Origin: CAWFZT01 sp963820415
GTDB taxonomy: Bacteria; Chloroflexota; Anaerolineae; Anaerolineales; Anaerolineaceae
Assembly (NCBI GenBank): GCA_963820415.1
Contig: CAWFZT010000004.1
Location: 124,001 to 188,000 of the forward strand
Length of the DNA stretch: 64,000 bases
Direction of reading: 5' to 3'
Below, piece after piece: positions 7,147 to 16,787 of this stretch. A program made the position numbers and the translations under genes. Each line of letters opens with the position of its first letter. The stretch's first letter is position 1. A model generated the notes under the pieces. The model saw nothing but the letters and a program-made list of their open reading frames with translations, was not told the DNA's origin and did not search any database.

Positions 7147-9540
7147 ATGGCTAAATCTGCGATACGACGGCCCAAATCGAGCGCGAAGAGCCCGGTAAAG
7201 AAACCGGCGCCGTCGCGACGGATTTCTGCCCCAATTCGCCAGGCAAGGCGGCCAGCCAGAAAATCCAACTTACCACCCTTCAAGATGGGCGGTTTATCTC
7301 CCGAACGAAAGTTGGATGTAGCAGGGATCCTGCTGGCTTTTATCGGCTTGATCTCTTTGCTCAGCTTGATTTCGAACCAGCGCAGCTCGTTGATCGGCTG
7401 GTGGGTGGCGGCTTTGTATCGCACGGCCGGATGGGGCGCCTTCATTCTCCCCCTGGTGTTGATTGGGCTGGGCTTATGGCTGATATTCCGTAATATCGAG
7501 CGCTTGCCGTTGTTATCCACAGAACGATTGGTTGGGTTGACGCTGTTGTTATTCAACCTGCTTACCTGGCTGCACCTGATCGCTGGAGGCGGGTGGGAGA
7601 TCATCCTGCTGGATAAGGGCGGTGGGTATATCGGAGCCTTTTTCGAATGGCTGCTGGTTACCAGCATCGGTACGGTCGGGGCGGTGGTTGCCCTGGCGGC
7701 TTGGACCTTGATTGGCCTGGCCCTTTCGTTCGACTTATCCATTCCGGACATTGTCCACCGCGCCAACTCCCTGGCTGCTCGCCTGAGCCAGACGCTCAGC
7801 CAGGCGTTGAACCAGCCCAGATCTGCCCGACCGGCTGACAACCGCCCTGTAGAAGTAGCGTCGCCGCCTGCTGGCGCCCCGATGGTCGAGCTGCCCAACG
7901 GTTTTCAGCCGCTGTCACAGCATCCTTCTCTCACGGCTCAACCTCGGCGACCGGCTATGGCACTCAAAGGCGACCCTACCCAGGTTGACGCTCCACCGCT
8001 CCCGCCGGTGCCAGGTGAGCCAGCTTTACAACCCACATCTCCCGCCCGCGTCGTTCCGCCTGCCTGGACACTGCCATCCATCGACCAAATCCTGGATCCG
8101 TCTACCCCGGAGACCGTCCATGTCTACCAGGATCAGGACCGTGGGCGCATCATAGAAACCACGCTGGCTTCCTTCAGCGTCCCGGCTCATGTGATCGAAA
8201 TCCATCACGGACCCACGATCACCCAGTTTGGGGTCGAACCGGATTTTGTCGAAACGCGCAACCGGCGAATGCGCGTGCGGGTAAGCAAGATTGTGGCCTT
8301 GCAGAATGACCTGGCCCTGGCTCTGGCTGCCCCGCGTATCCGCATCCAGGCTCCCGTTCCGGGACGCAATTACGTTGGCATCGAGGTTCCCAACTCTGAA
8401 ATCAGTAAGGTGACTCTGCGCGAAGTCCTGGAAAGTGACGCCTTCCAGAGCGTTCACGCCCCGCTGCGCTTCGGCCTGGGGAAAGACGTCACCGGGAAAG
8501 TCATCCCAGTTGACCTGGCGGAGCTGCCGCACCTGCTCATTGCCGGTACGACCGGCGCAGGCAAGTCGGTATGTGTCAACGCCATTCTGGCCAGCCTGCT
8601 TATGAACAATTCCCCTGAAGACCTACGCCTGGTTCTGGTGGATCCCAAACGGGTCGAGTTGATCGGGTACAATGGCATCCCCCACCTGCTGGCCCCGGTG
8701 GTAGTCGATCCAGACCGTGTGGTCAGCGCCTTGCAGTGGATGATGCGCGAAATGGATAACCGTTATCACAAGTTCGCCCAGGCCGGCGTGCGCAATATCA
8801 TAGAATTCAACACTGGCAAACCTGAAGAGCACTTGCCTTACCTGGTTGTGGTGGTAGACGAGTTGGCCGATCTGATGCTCCAGGCGCCGGATGAGACCGA
8901 GCGCACGATCACCCGCCTGGCGCAACTGGCCCGCGCCACCGGCATCCACCTGATCCTGGCGACTCAGCGGCCGTCCGTCAACGTGGTTACTGGCCTGATC
9001 AAAGCTAATTTCCCTGCCCGTATCGCCTTTATGGTAGCAGCCATGGTCGATAGCCGGGTAATCCTTGACCAGCCCGGCGCAGAGCGCCTGCTGGGACGAG
9101 GGGATATGCTTTACCAGGCTCCAGACGCTGCCGGACCGGTACGCGTGCAAGGTGCGTTCGTCTCTGACAGCGAAACCCAGCGTTTGAGCTATTACTGGCA
9201 GCTGGAAGCATCCACCAAAGGTGGTACGCCGCTTGCCCCGGGCGGTGGTTCGGTGGATGCGCTGCCTTCTGGCGTGCCATTGAAACAAGCAGCTTTGTGG
9301 GACGAAGAAGGTGGTCCCGGTGAGGGCGACCCGCTGATTGGGGACGCGATTGACCTGGTGCGGCGGGAAGGCCGGGCCTCGATCACCATGCTGCAACGCC
9401 GGATGCGGGTTGGTTACACCCGCGCGGCGCGTTTAATCGATGTAATGGAAGAAAAAGGCATCATTGGCCCACCCGTGGCCAGTTCGCAGGTGCGTGAAGT
9501 GCTGGATTACGGCCCGACCATCCCACCTAAAGAAGGGTAA
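7147..9540 (+). CDS. ftsK: DNA translocase FtsK/SpoIIIE
   Basis: A 797-residue FtsK/SpoIIIE-type DNA pump. A basic N-terminal tail is followed by about four membrane helices (residues 60-200), a Pro-rich linker (about 215-310), then the beta and alpha motor domains. The Walker A motif GTTGAGKS is at about 470 and Walker B 'VVVVDELADLM' at about 570. The C-terminal gamma winged helix ('SITMLQRRMRVGYTRAARLID') would recognise KOPS/SRS sequences. It moves chromosomal DNA through the division septum and helps dimer resolution. The linker is short, as in SpoIIIE and many Gram-positive FtsK proteins. It converges on rsmE with a 3-bp gap. Confidence 0.95.
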   Translation: MAKSAIRRPKSSAKSPVKKPAPSRRISAPIRQARRPARKSNLPPFKMGGLSPERKLDVAGILLAFIGLISLLSLISNQRSSLIGWWVAALYRTAGWGAFILPLVLIGLGLWLIFRNIERLPLLSTERLVGLTLLLFNLLTWLHLIAGGGWEIILLDKGGGYIGAFFEWLLVTSIGTVGAVVALAAWTLIGLALSFDLSIPDIVHRANSLAARLSQTLSQALNQPRSARPADNRPVEVASPPAGAPMVELPNGFQPLSQHPSLTAQPRRPAMALKGDPTQVDAPPLPPVPGEPALQPTSPARVVPPAWTLPSIDQILDPSTPETVHVYQDQDRGRIIETTLASFSVPAHVIEIHHGPTITQFGVEPDFVETRNRRMRVRVSKIVALQNDLALALAAPRIRIQAPVPGRNYVGIEVPNSEISKVTLREVLESDAFQSVHAPLRFGLGKDVTGKVIPVDLAELPHLLIAGTTGAGKSVCVNAILASLLMNNSPEDLRLVLVDPKRVELIGYNGIPHLLAPVVVDPDRVVSALQWMMREMDNRYHKFAQAGVRNIIEFNTGKPEEHLPYLVVVVDELADLMLQAPDETERTITRLAQLARATGIHLILATQRPSVNVVTGLIKANFPARIAFMVAAMVDSRVILDQPGAERLLGRGDMLYQAPDAAGPVRVQGAFVSDSETQRLSYYWQLEASTKGGTPLAPGGGSVDALPSGVPLKQAALWDEEGGPGEGDPLIGDAIDLVRREGRASITMLQRRMRVGYTRAARLIDVMEEKGIIGPPVASSQVREVLDYGPTIPPKEG

Positions 9541-9543
9541 GCT

Positions 9544-10275
9544 TTACTTTTCAAGCTCGTAAAGCACCAGTGCCGTAGCAACCACCGCGGCGGTCTCCAT
9601 GCGCAGGATGCGCCGTCCCAGCGACACCGGCTGCCAATCCGCCTGCACTGCCATCTGCACTTCATCAATGGAAAAACCACCTTCCGGGCCAACCAGAATG
9701 GATATTTCCGTTGCATTTTCGGGGGACAGGTCGGCCAGCGCCTGGCGCAGATGGGTCGAGTATTCCTGCTCCCACAATATAATGCGCTTGCCCTGGCCTT
9801 GCTGGACGGCTTGCGCCAGGCATAATGCGGCTTTCAAAGTCGGGATGCGCCCTCGGCCAGATTGCTCGGCCGCCTCCCGGAGAATTTTCTCCCAACGGGC
9901 GGCCTTTTTATTCGTTTCATCCAAATCTTGCACCAGGCTGCGGCTGGAGATTACGGGGATGAAGGTAGATGCGCCAGTTTCAGTGCATTTTTGCAGCATC
10001 CACTCGAATTTCTCACGGTGGGCCAGGCATAGATAAAGCGCCAGGCGGCAGGCAGGCTCGCCGAGCGTTGGCTGTTGCTCAATGATTTTCCCGGCGGCTG
10101 CCCTTTGGCTGACCTCTTCCAGCTCGACCGTATATTCATCCCCTTGGTTGTCCAACACGACCAGGCGCTGCCCGGCACGCAGACGCAGCACCCTGTAGAT
10201 CTGATGGGCTGCCTCGGATGGGAAAACCACCTGTCCGGATTGGATGTTGGCGGGAGGGATAAAAAACCGGTGCAT
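9544..10275 (-). CDS. rsmE: 16S rRNA (uracil1498-N3)-methyltransferase RsmE
   Basis: A 243-residue SPOUT-class methyltransferase. The N-terminal PUA-like domain ('MHRFFIPP', 'HQIYRVLRLRAGQ') is followed by a knotted SAM-binding domain with 'LVGPEGGFS' at about 192 and 'LGRRILRMETAAVVA' at about 218, both diagnostic of RsmE. It methylates U1498 of 16S rRNA near the decoding centre. It lies 2 bp downstream of rsmI on the same strand, so two small-subunit rRNA methylases form one operon. Confidence 0.95.
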   Translation of the reverse strand: MHRFFIPPANIQSGQVVFPSEAAHQIYRVLRLRAGQRLVVLDNQGDEYTVELEEVSQRAAAGKIIEQQPTLGEPACRLALYLCLAHREKFEWMLQKCTETGASTFIPVISSRSLVQDLDETNKKAARWEKILREAAEQSGRGRIPTLKAALCLAQAVQQGQGKRIILWEQEYSTHLRQALADLSPENATEISILVGPEGGFSIDEVQMAVQADWQPVSLGRRILRMETAAVVATALVLYELEK

Positions 10276-10277
10276 AA

Positions 10278-10955
10278 CTAGCCGGCAGACTCGGGCGCGC
10301 CAGAAATCACGATGGTAAATTCACCGCGCAGGTCGGCATTTTCCAGGTAGGCCAGGCATTCTACCAGCGTACCGCGGAAGACCGATTCAAACAGCTTAGT
10401 CAGGTCGTTGGCGATGGCGGCGCGGCGGCTTCCAAACACTACCAGGGCATCCTGGAAGAAGGCTTTCAGGCGGTAGGGGCTCTCATAAAAGATAAGAGTG
10501 TGCGGAGAGGCTGCGTCGACTTCGAAGAAGCGCCGCCGGGCCCCGGATTTGCGCGGGGGAAAGCCGCGGAAGGTGAAGCTGTGCACAGGCAACCCTGATA
10601 GCACCAGGGCGGTCACCAGGGCGGTTGGCCCGGGGATGGCAGTCAGGCTGTGCCCGGCCTCAATGGCGCTGCGTACCAGGATAAAGCCCGGGTCGGAGAC
10701 AGCCGGGCTGCCGGCGTTCGTCACCAGGGCCACGTTTTTGCCTACCGCTAACATGGAAAGGATTTTGGGCAGGACGCGCTGCTCATTGTATTCGTGAAAG
10801 GAAAGCTGCGGTTTTTTAATCTCAAAGTGCTTGAGCATCGTCCCCGTTTTGCGCGTGTCTTCGCTGATTACGTAGTCGACCGAACGCAGCACCTCCAGGG
10901 CGCGTAGGGTAATATCTCCTAAATTTCCAATGGGTGTGGCGACCAGATATAACAA
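10278..10955 (-). CDS. rsmI: 16S rRNA (cytidine1402-2'-O)-methyltransferase RsmI
   Basis: A 225-residue tetrapyrrole-methylase-fold protein with the RsmI signature 'LYLVATPIGNLGDITLRAL' at its very N-terminus, 'SEDTRKTG' at about 31, 'NAGSPAVSDPG' at about 80 (usually DAGTPGISDPG) and 'FESVFRGTL'. It 2'-O-methylates C1402 in the ribosomal P site together with RsmH. The start is a TTG at 10955 with AGGAG seven bases upstream. It is slightly short at the C-terminus compared with E. coli RsmI, which has an extra domain. The first 16 bp of its 5' end are duplicated 35 bp upstream. Confidence 0.94.
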   Translation of the reverse strand: MLYLVATPIGNLGDITLRALEVLRSVDYVISEDTRKTGTMLKHFEIKKPQLSFHEYNEQRVLPKILSMLAVGKNVALVTNAGSPAVSDPGFILVRSAIEAGHSLTAIPGPTALVTALVLSGLPVHSFTFRGFPPRKSGARRRFFEVDAASPHTLIFYESPYRLKAFFQDALVVFGSRRAAIANDLTKLFESVFRGTLVECLAYLENADLRGEFTIVISGAPESAG

Positions 10956-10988
10956 CCGTTTTTCTCCTGAGAGGCGACCAGATATAAC
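10938..10988 (-). repeat. 16-bp direct repeat at rsmI 5' end
   Basis: GGCGACCAGATATAAC occurs at 10938-10953 (inside the start of rsmI) and again at 10973-10988, 35 bp apart. The period is not a multiple of three, so the upstream copy does not extend the reading frame. It looks like a short local duplication of the gene start. Confidence 0.7.
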
Positions 10989-11090
10989 GACAGGTTTTTT
11001 CCTGATCAGTGAAAATCTGTGTTGACACTGCCCCCGCTCTGCGCACCTTCGGTGTGGCGGGCTGTGCCAGGGTTTGTCCTTAAAATCTTC

Positions 11091-11855
11091 CTATAACAAA
11101 CTGCAGGCCTCTACCGCCAGCCAGAAAATCAGGTGGCGGTCATCCTGGCGTTTGTGCCAGCCACGCAGGTCCCAGCCTTCTGGATGAACCAGGTCGCCGC
11201 CGTAGACTACCTGGCCGAACTCCACCCCGCGGAACTGCGCCACAGCGAAAAAGGCGGAGGCTTCCATTTCGACTACATCACAGCCTTCGGCCATGCGCAG
11301 GGTGCGACGTTGAACTGTCTCACGGTAAAACCCATCGGTAGTCCAGCTTTTACCCAGGCGGTAGTCGATGGCGTGCCGTTGCAAGGCCGTTACGAGCGCT
11401 TGCACTGCTTTGGGGCTGGCTGCTACTTCACGCTCAGGCGGCAGGTAATGGTAGGAGGTACCCTCGTCACGCACCGCCGAGGTGAGGATCACCGGGTGCC
11501 CGGCGGCGATTTCCCGGTCGAGCACGCCGCATCCTCCGCAGGCGATCAGCTTGCGCGCCCCCAGCCCAATCACCTCTTCGAGGAAACCGGCAGCCAGGGG
11601 CGCCCCGACGCCGGGATGGAAGAGCAGGATGCGTTGCTCCTCCCAAACCAGCTCGTAGAGCGGGTTGGCGCCGATCTCAGAGCCCAGCGATCCTATCTGG
11701 CGGATTTGACCGCTGTCCGCCATCTCGTGGATGATCTCCTGGAAAAAACACAGCACGGCTCTTTCCGGGCACGGCTCGGCCAGTGGGGCCAATTTGGGTT
11801 CGAGGATGGCAGTTGGAGAAGGGTCGAATTCAAGAATAGGGAGTGATTTTTCCAT
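11091..11855 (-). CDS. Nucleoside phosphorylase (PNP/UDP family)
   Basis: A 254-residue member of the purine/uridine phosphorylase family, soluble. 'LFHPGVGAPLAAGFLEEVIGLGARKLIACGGCG' spans the phosphate-binding Gly-rich region at about 80-112, and 'DVVEMEASAFF' at about 195 carries the ribose-binding Met-Glu of the family. It should cleave a nucleoside with phosphate to give the base and ribose-1-phosphate. The sequence is closer to uridine phosphorylase-like proteins than to MTA phosphorylase, but the base specificity cannot be assigned. It stands alone between rsmI and the lipoprotein gene. Confidence 0.85.
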   Translation of the reverse strand: MEKSLPILEFDPSPTAILEPKLAPLAEPCPERAVLCFFQEIIHEMADSGQIRQIGSLGSEIGANPLYELVWEEQRILLFHPGVGAPLAAGFLEEVIGLGARKLIACGGCGVLDREIAAGHPVILTSAVRDEGTSYHYLPPEREVAASPKAVQALVTALQRHAIDYRLGKSWTTDGFYRETVQRRTLRMAEGCDVVEMEASAFFAVAQFRGVEFGQVVYGGDLVHPEGWDLRGWHKRQDDRHLIFWLAVEACSLL

Positions 11856-11864
11856 GAGGATATT

Positions 11865-12701
11865 TTACTTGATCAATGGGAATTGGTCAGGTGTAACCTC
11901 ATTGGAGGGAGTCGGGCTGCCCAGCCCGCTCACCAGGCTTATATCCCGTTCCGAACCGAAGCCGCCAGCGGCAATGAAATTGACCGGCGAGTCAAGCAGG
12001 CTGTAAATGGCGCCGGTCAGAAATTTTTTCTGGTTTCCATCCCAATCTTTGCCGGTCGAGAAGTATACCTGCACTTTTCCGTCTGGGATGCCAAACAAGA
12101 TAAACTGCTCTTTGGTGCGTACGTAGAATGCTACCATCAGGGTATTGTCTGGTTTGATCAAGACGATGACGCTGTCCTGGTCGGTGCCATTATCCACGTT
12201 GATCTGGTTAACGCCCAGGCCGCCCCGCATATCGAGGATTAACATACCGTTAAGAGGCCGGAAAGTTCCGTCCGGGATGGTCTGGCAATTTTCCGGTAAG
12301 GTCACGTAAGAAGGGTTGCCATATACCCAACCTATGGTGCCATTCTGCAAGGATACTTTCAGCCAGTTGCAGTTCTGGTATTGCCCCAGGATGCTGAGCT
12401 GGTCGCCATTTTTTAATCCCTGCAGCACGGCAAAGCTGACATCGGGACCATCCCGTAAATTGAGCACCTGTGACTTTACCGCCGTTTGCGGATTGGGGCG
12501 GGAGGTCAGGGTGGGGAAAGGGGTGATAGTCAGCGTGAGGCTGGGGATGGGGGTGAGAGTAATGCTCGGGACAGAAGCGGTCAGGGTGGCGTAGATATCG
12601 CCAGCAATCCGCGTTTCAATGGCGCGCATTTGCTCCGGTGACGGAGCGCAGCCTGCCAGGCAAAGGCAAAACAGTAGGATGCAAGAGAGGGCTTTGTGCA
12701 T
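11865..12701 (-). CDS. SH3-domain surface lipoprotein
   Basis: The start chosen is the ATG at 12701, giving a lipoprotein signal peptide MHKALSCILLFCLCLAGCAP with lipobox LAGC; an upstream in-frame start would bury it. A Thr/Pro-rich linker follows at about 40-75 (TLTPIPSLTLTITPFP), then a bacterial SH3 domain at about 80-140 ('SQVLNLRDGPDVSFAVLQGLKNGDQ', 'CNWLKVSLQ', 'GWVYG'). The C-terminal 130 residues form a beta-rich domain I do not recognise. It is probably anchored to the outer face of the membrane and binds cell-wall or extracellular material. The linker style is common in Anaerolineae. Confidence 0.82.
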   Translation of the reverse strand: MHKALSCILLFCLCLAGCAPSPEQMRAIETRIAGDIYATLTASVPSITLTPIPSLTLTITPFPTLTSRPNPQTAVKSQVLNLRDGPDVSFAVLQGLKNGDQLSILGQYQNCNWLKVSLQNGTIGWVYGNPSYVTLPENCQTIPDGTFRPLNGMLILDMRGGLGVNQINVDNGTDQDSVIVLIKPDNTLMVAFYVRTKEQFILFGIPDGKVQVYFSTGKDWDGNQKKFLTGAIYSLLDSPVNFIAAGGFGSERDISLVSGLGSPTPSNEVTPDQFPLIK

Positions 12702-12806
12702 GAAAATGAACCTATTCCTATTATAGAGAATTGGTAAGAGGGATACAAGTAGGGGCGCATTGGAATTCACCAAACAGATTCCCAAAGGACTCAAGTAGAG
12801 ATGAGG

Positions 12807-12906
12807 TTTTCTGGGAATTGCCGTGGTGAACTCCTAGATTTTGGCGTGTGAGTGTGCATGCGCACGCTCACACGCCAAAATCTAGGGACTTTCCACGGTT
12901 TATTCC
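12807..12906. repeat. Palindromic intergenic element, copy A
   Basis: The core is a near-perfect inverted repeat at 12833-12886 with 20-bp arms (CCTAGATTTTGGCGTGTGAG) around a GC-rich centre. Outer arms CCGTGG (12821-12826) and CCACGG (12893-12898), and GGAAT/ATTCC further out, extend the dyad to about 95 bp. The flank TCTGGGAATTGCCGTGGTGAA is shared with copies C and D. It lies between divergently transcribed genes. Confidence 0.85.
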
Positions 12907-12992
12907 AATGAGACAGAGATGAGGCGTATCGTAAAGTAATATGATAGAATATTTTGTCATCGAGCAAACCCTAACTCCAAGGAGGGTTTTCA

Positions 12993-14894
12993 ATGAAAAA
13001 GATATCTCTTTCAGAGCGATTTGCCTACATTTTTGATAACACTTTATCAAAAGGGCCTTTGAGCTTGATAAGTTGGCTGGCTGCGCTGACCGCCGTGATG
13101 ATTTTGATCGTCGCCCTGGCGGTGCAGATATTGCATGCCGACCCCCAGATGCCTTTTGCGGCTGTCCTGTGGACCATGCTTTTACAGGCATTGGCCCCCA
13201 ACCCGGTGGACGCAAACGCCTATCCGTTGGGGTTCCTGGCAGCCATACTGGTGATCACTCTGGGAGGGGTCTTCATGGTCAGTGTTTTCATCGGTATTCT
13301 GACCACTTCCATAGAAGAACGCGTCAAGTCACTGAGGAAAGGTCGCTCGAAAGTGCTCGAAACCGGGCATACCGTCCTCCTGGGCTGGGACGAACATATC
13401 TTTACCATCATCCACGAGTTGAAGATCGCCAATGAAAACCAGCGGCGCGCCTGCGTGGTGGTGTTGGGAGAAAAAGATAAGGTGGAAATGGAAGACGAAA
13501 TTCGGGAAAGGGTCGGCAGAACCGGGCGAATGCAGGTGGTATGTCGCTCGGGCAGCCCGATCGAGCAGTCTGCCCTGGATATTGTCAGTATCAACACAGC
13601 CAAATCTATCATCATCCTGGCGCCGGACACTAGCGATCCGGACCCGTTTGTGATCAAGACCCTGTTGGCCATTACCAACAGCCCGAAAAGGAAGAAGGAA
13701 CCCTATCACATCGTGGCTGAGATTCACGAGCCGAAAAATATGGAAGCCGCCTACATTGTGGGGAACGGCGAGGCCGAGCTGCTGCTGATCAACGACGTTG
13801 TGGCGCGCATCATCGCCCAAACCACCCGCCAATCGGGCCTCTCGGCGGTTTATGTCGAGCTGTTGAATTTCGAGGGCGACGAGATTTATTTCAAGAAAGA
13901 GGACAGCCTGGCCGGGAAACCTTTTAAAGAAGCGCTCTTATCTTATGAAGATTCGTCTGTGATTGGCTTGCATTGCGCCGCGGATGGCAAACCCAGGCTG
14001 AACCCCCCGCCGGATATGCTCATCCAGCCTGGAGACCAGATTATTGCTATTTCTGAGGATGATGACACGGTAATTCTAAATGAGAAGGGACATGTAATGA
14101 TCCAACAGGACGCCATTCAACTCACTCAACCTGCTCCTCTGGCGCCCGAACGCACCCTCATCCTGGGGTGGAACAAATATGCTGAAGAAATTATCCTGGA
14201 GCTGGATCGTTACGTGGCTCCGGATTCACACATAAAAGTGGTTTCAGATAAAACCTGCGGGTTTCCAACTGAAGAAGAGTTTGCCCGGTTGAAGAAGAGC
14301 CAGGGGAACCAATCGATCGAGCTTCAGGATGGCAATACCAGCGACCGTTTTACCCTGGAAAATTTGGGAGTAGAGACCTACAACCACGTCATTGTCCTGG
14401 CCTATTCGGATACACTGGATATTCAGGCGGCCGACGCCCGCACTCTAATCACCTTATTACACCTGCGCAAGATCGACGATGCCGCCGGGCATCCTTTCTC
14501 CATTGTCAGTGAGATGCGCGACAATCACAACCGCACGCTGGCCGAAGTCACCCATGTGGATGACTTCATTGTCAGCGATAACCTGGCCAGCCTGATCATG
14601 GCGCAGATTTCTGAAAACGCTGAGCTGAATGTGATTTTTGCTGATCTGTTCAATAAAGGCGGGGCGGATGTTTACATGAAACCGATCCATGATTACATTA
14701 AACTTGACCAACCGGTCAATTTCTACACGATGGTCGAGGCGGCTGGCCTGCGCGGTGAGGTAGCTTTTGGCTATCGCCTGGCAAAATTCGCCAACGATCT
14801 CGAGCGGAATTACGGCGTGGTGACCAATCCAGATAAATCAAACGAGGTGCAGTTCTCCGAAAAAGACCGTTTGATTGTCCTGGCTGGCAGGTAA
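12993..14894 (+). CDS. CASTOR/POLLUX-type ion channel protein
   Basis: A 633-residue protein with two membrane segments near the N-terminus (about 25-48 and 75-105) flanking a pore-like stretch, followed by two RCK/TrkA-N-like regulatory units ('HTVLLGWDEHIFTIIHEL' at about 125 and 'RTLILGWNKYAEEIILEL' at about 385) with TrkA-C-like segments after each. This matches the CASTOR/POLLUX (DMI1) family, which in plants are nuclear cation channels for symbiotic calcium signalling. The bacterial members are membrane channels of unknown ion choice. The start has a strong AAGGAGGG site. Palindromic element A is in its upstream region. Confidence 0.85.
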   Translation: MKKISLSERFAYIFDNTLSKGPLSLISWLAALTAVMILIVALAVQILHADPQMPFAAVLWTMLLQALAPNPVDANAYPLGFLAAILVITLGGVFMVSVFIGILTTSIEERVKSLRKGRSKVLETGHTVLLGWDEHIFTIIHELKIANENQRRACVVVLGEKDKVEMEDEIRERVGRTGRMQVVCRSGSPIEQSALDIVSINTAKSIIILAPDTSDPDPFVIKTLLAITNSPKRKKEPYHIVAEIHEPKNMEAAYIVGNGEAELLLINDVVARIIAQTTRQSGLSAVYVELLNFEGDEIYFKKEDSLAGKPFKEALLSYEDSSVIGLHCAADGKPRLNPPPDMLIQPGDQIIAISEDDDTVILNEKGHVMIQQDAIQLTQPAPLAPERTLILGWNKYAEEIILELDRYVAPDSHIKVVSDKTCGFPTEEEFARLKKSQGNQSIELQDGNTSDRFTLENLGVETYNHVIVLAYSDTLDIQAADARTLITLLHLRKIDDAAGHPFSIVSEMRDNHNRTLAEVTHVDDFIVSDNLASLIMAQISENAELNVIFADLFNKGGADVYMKPIHDYIKLDQPVNFYTMVEAAGLRGEVAFGYRLAKFANDLERNYGVVTNPDKSNEVQFSEKDRLIVLAGR

Positions 14895-14902
14895 GGCAGG
14901 TT

Positions 14903-14931
14903 CACGCGTTTTCCACGCCTGGAAAAGCGTG
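14903..14931 (+). terminator. Hairpin after channel gene
   Basis: CACGCGTTTTCCA pairs with TGGAAAAGCGTG with one bulged base and a 4-base loop, 8 bp after the stop. There is no T-run, so it may be an attenuated or Rho-dependent end. Confidence 0.35.
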
Positions 14932-14992
14932 CGCCCGCGGCATGTTGGGGCAGTTCTGATAATATTCGTAAGCGAACGACGCAGGTAAAGCT

Positions 14993-15024
14993 TAACCACT
15001 AAGGGCACAAAGAGCACAAAGGAA
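14993..15024. repeat. Short 9-bp periodic repeat at island edge
   Basis: The stretch from 14993 holds CACTAAGGG, CACAAAGAG and CACAAAGGA in series (9-bp period). It sits exactly where GC-rich sequence gives way to the AT-rich island. The rest of the 250-bp gap (14,895-15,146) shows no gene. Confidence 0.4.
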
Positions 15025-15146
15025 ACTCGAATAGAGGCGTTCTTATAGATACTTTCAAAAAAGGGTGGAGATTCTTTTTCCTAAATTAGATTTATGTCGG
15101 CCCATTTTAGTTTTGAAGTTTACACGATATAAACAACTTCTACTAA

Positions 15147-16430
15147 TTAAAAAGGTATTTCATCTTCAAAATCATTCACTCCAGATGATTCTGAAGATAT
15201 TTGTTCTAATAAATCGGTACTTTCTTTCTCCCCTTCAGAAAGTTTGATAATGTACTTAGCTCGTTCATAAAGTTCATCAAATGTGATAATTTCAGGATTA
15301 CTCATATTGCGACGGAACAATTCAAAAGAGCCAAATTTCTGTTCATATACCCCATCATTTGTAATAAATTCGTCTAAGCTTCCTATTACGACGAATGATT
15401 TCGGTTGGTATAAAAATGCTGTTTCTCCTGTTGGATTGCCCTCTTCATCATCCAATTCAATTTTTGTCTGAATGGTTTTGATGGCTTTTTGAACTGTTTT
15501 TTGTACCTGAGCAACACTACCACTCAGTTCATCAGAAATAGGCCAGCATTCAGAACGGTAAGCATCTCTTTTAAGTAGGGATGTTTTGTGGGTCTTAATT
15601 TCCACAAAACACAAAGAACTAATCAACCCACGTGTTTTCATTAGTGCATCTGCACGTTTTCCTGCCTCACGGAAGGAATAACCGGTCGTATATTGTTCCA
15701 GCTTTTTATTGTCAAGTTGTGAAGTGAAAATATAATTAAGTCCGTATCCAAAAATCCAAGGGTTTTGTTCAAAAAACCTTTGCCAAATTGCTTCATCCCC
15801 TCTTGCCTTCCACTCATTTTTTTTTGAATCAAAATATTCTGGGTCGTGAAGCTAACATTCAAACACTTCTAATTGCTTTTTTCGATAGGCAAAAGCTATG
15901 ACATCCGATTTTGTTATGTGATGCTCACTAATTTCTTTCACTAAATCGAGATTTTCAGTAAAATATTTTCTCTTTTCGTCTTCACTGATGAGCCATTCAT
16001 TAATAACACTATCGTCCAGTCGCGCTTTCTCGCTACTTTCGAGGTCAATATACCTAACAAGTCGCAGGATATTAAACAATTTTTCAATTTCTGGAGAATT
16101 AAAGGTAAAACTGATCTTATGTGGTTTTCCTCCTTTCTTAGTGAATCTTTGAATCGTGATGTACTTGATTTTCCTTGAATCTTCGTAGAATGTTATCTTT
16201 ACTTCTTGTCGTCCAGCAGGCGTCACACGAAGAACAACCTCTTTCTTTATCTCGGCAAATTGGTATGCTCCCTCATTATCGAATACTTTCGATAGAATTC
16301 TTAGGTACCTTGGTTCAGCAAGTTCTAAGAAGTCAGATGACTTGAACGCCTTACTGATGTAAGTTCTATCGTTGCGCTTGCAATTGAAGTAGTCATATTC
16401 ATCTGGTGGGCCAGAGGGATTATCGACCAT
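15147..16430 (-). pseudogene. Shedu-type defence nuclease (SduA, DUF4263) with in-frame stop
   Basis: The start chosen is ATG 16430, with GGGAG 7 bases upstream. The first ~192 residues end at a TAG (15852-15854). The same frame then continues without shift: 'LHDPEYFDSKKNEWKARGDEA', 'IWQRFFEQNPWIFGYGLNYIF', 'SFREAGKRADALM' and 'LCFVEIKTHKTSLL', ending 'NPEIITFDELYERAKYI'. This is the DUF4263 domain of the Shedu anti-phage protein, with PD-(D/E)xK-like residues Asp in RADA and Glu-Lys in VEIK. The full product would be about 427 residues, normal for SduA. The nonsense codon could be a true mutation, a single-base sequence error, or a readthrough site. Confidence 0.8.
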
Positions 16431-16787
16431 GTTTCCGCTCCCTTTTTTTATCATCCATCGAAATGGTAAAAGGAATTGCGCTCAATAGTCACTCAGAAAA
16501 TTATTATTTTCCAAAAAGAAAAAGAAAATAGATAATTTATAATAGCACGATTTCTTGTCAAGCATTTAAGCGATAATAAACGTATGGGATTATTGGTAAA
16601 GATAGTACACTCCTTCAAGCGGTTTTGAGACTTCATCAGGTATTGTTATTTCATCCGGCGCAAACTGTCATTTTCTGACAATTAAGTATCGTTTATGGTT
16701 AATTGGATTGTTTTCTAATAATCCCCATTCAGTGCAACTTAATTTGACGTGGTTACCATAAGTTACCCGAATCTGAAGTATAGTAAA
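16431..16787. other. Intergenic AT-rich gap between divergent defence genes
   Basis: No gene is visible. The stretch contains A/T runs and separates the divergently transcribed Shedu-type gene and methyltransferase. The control elements recognised are at its right end (see next feature). Confidence 0.5.
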
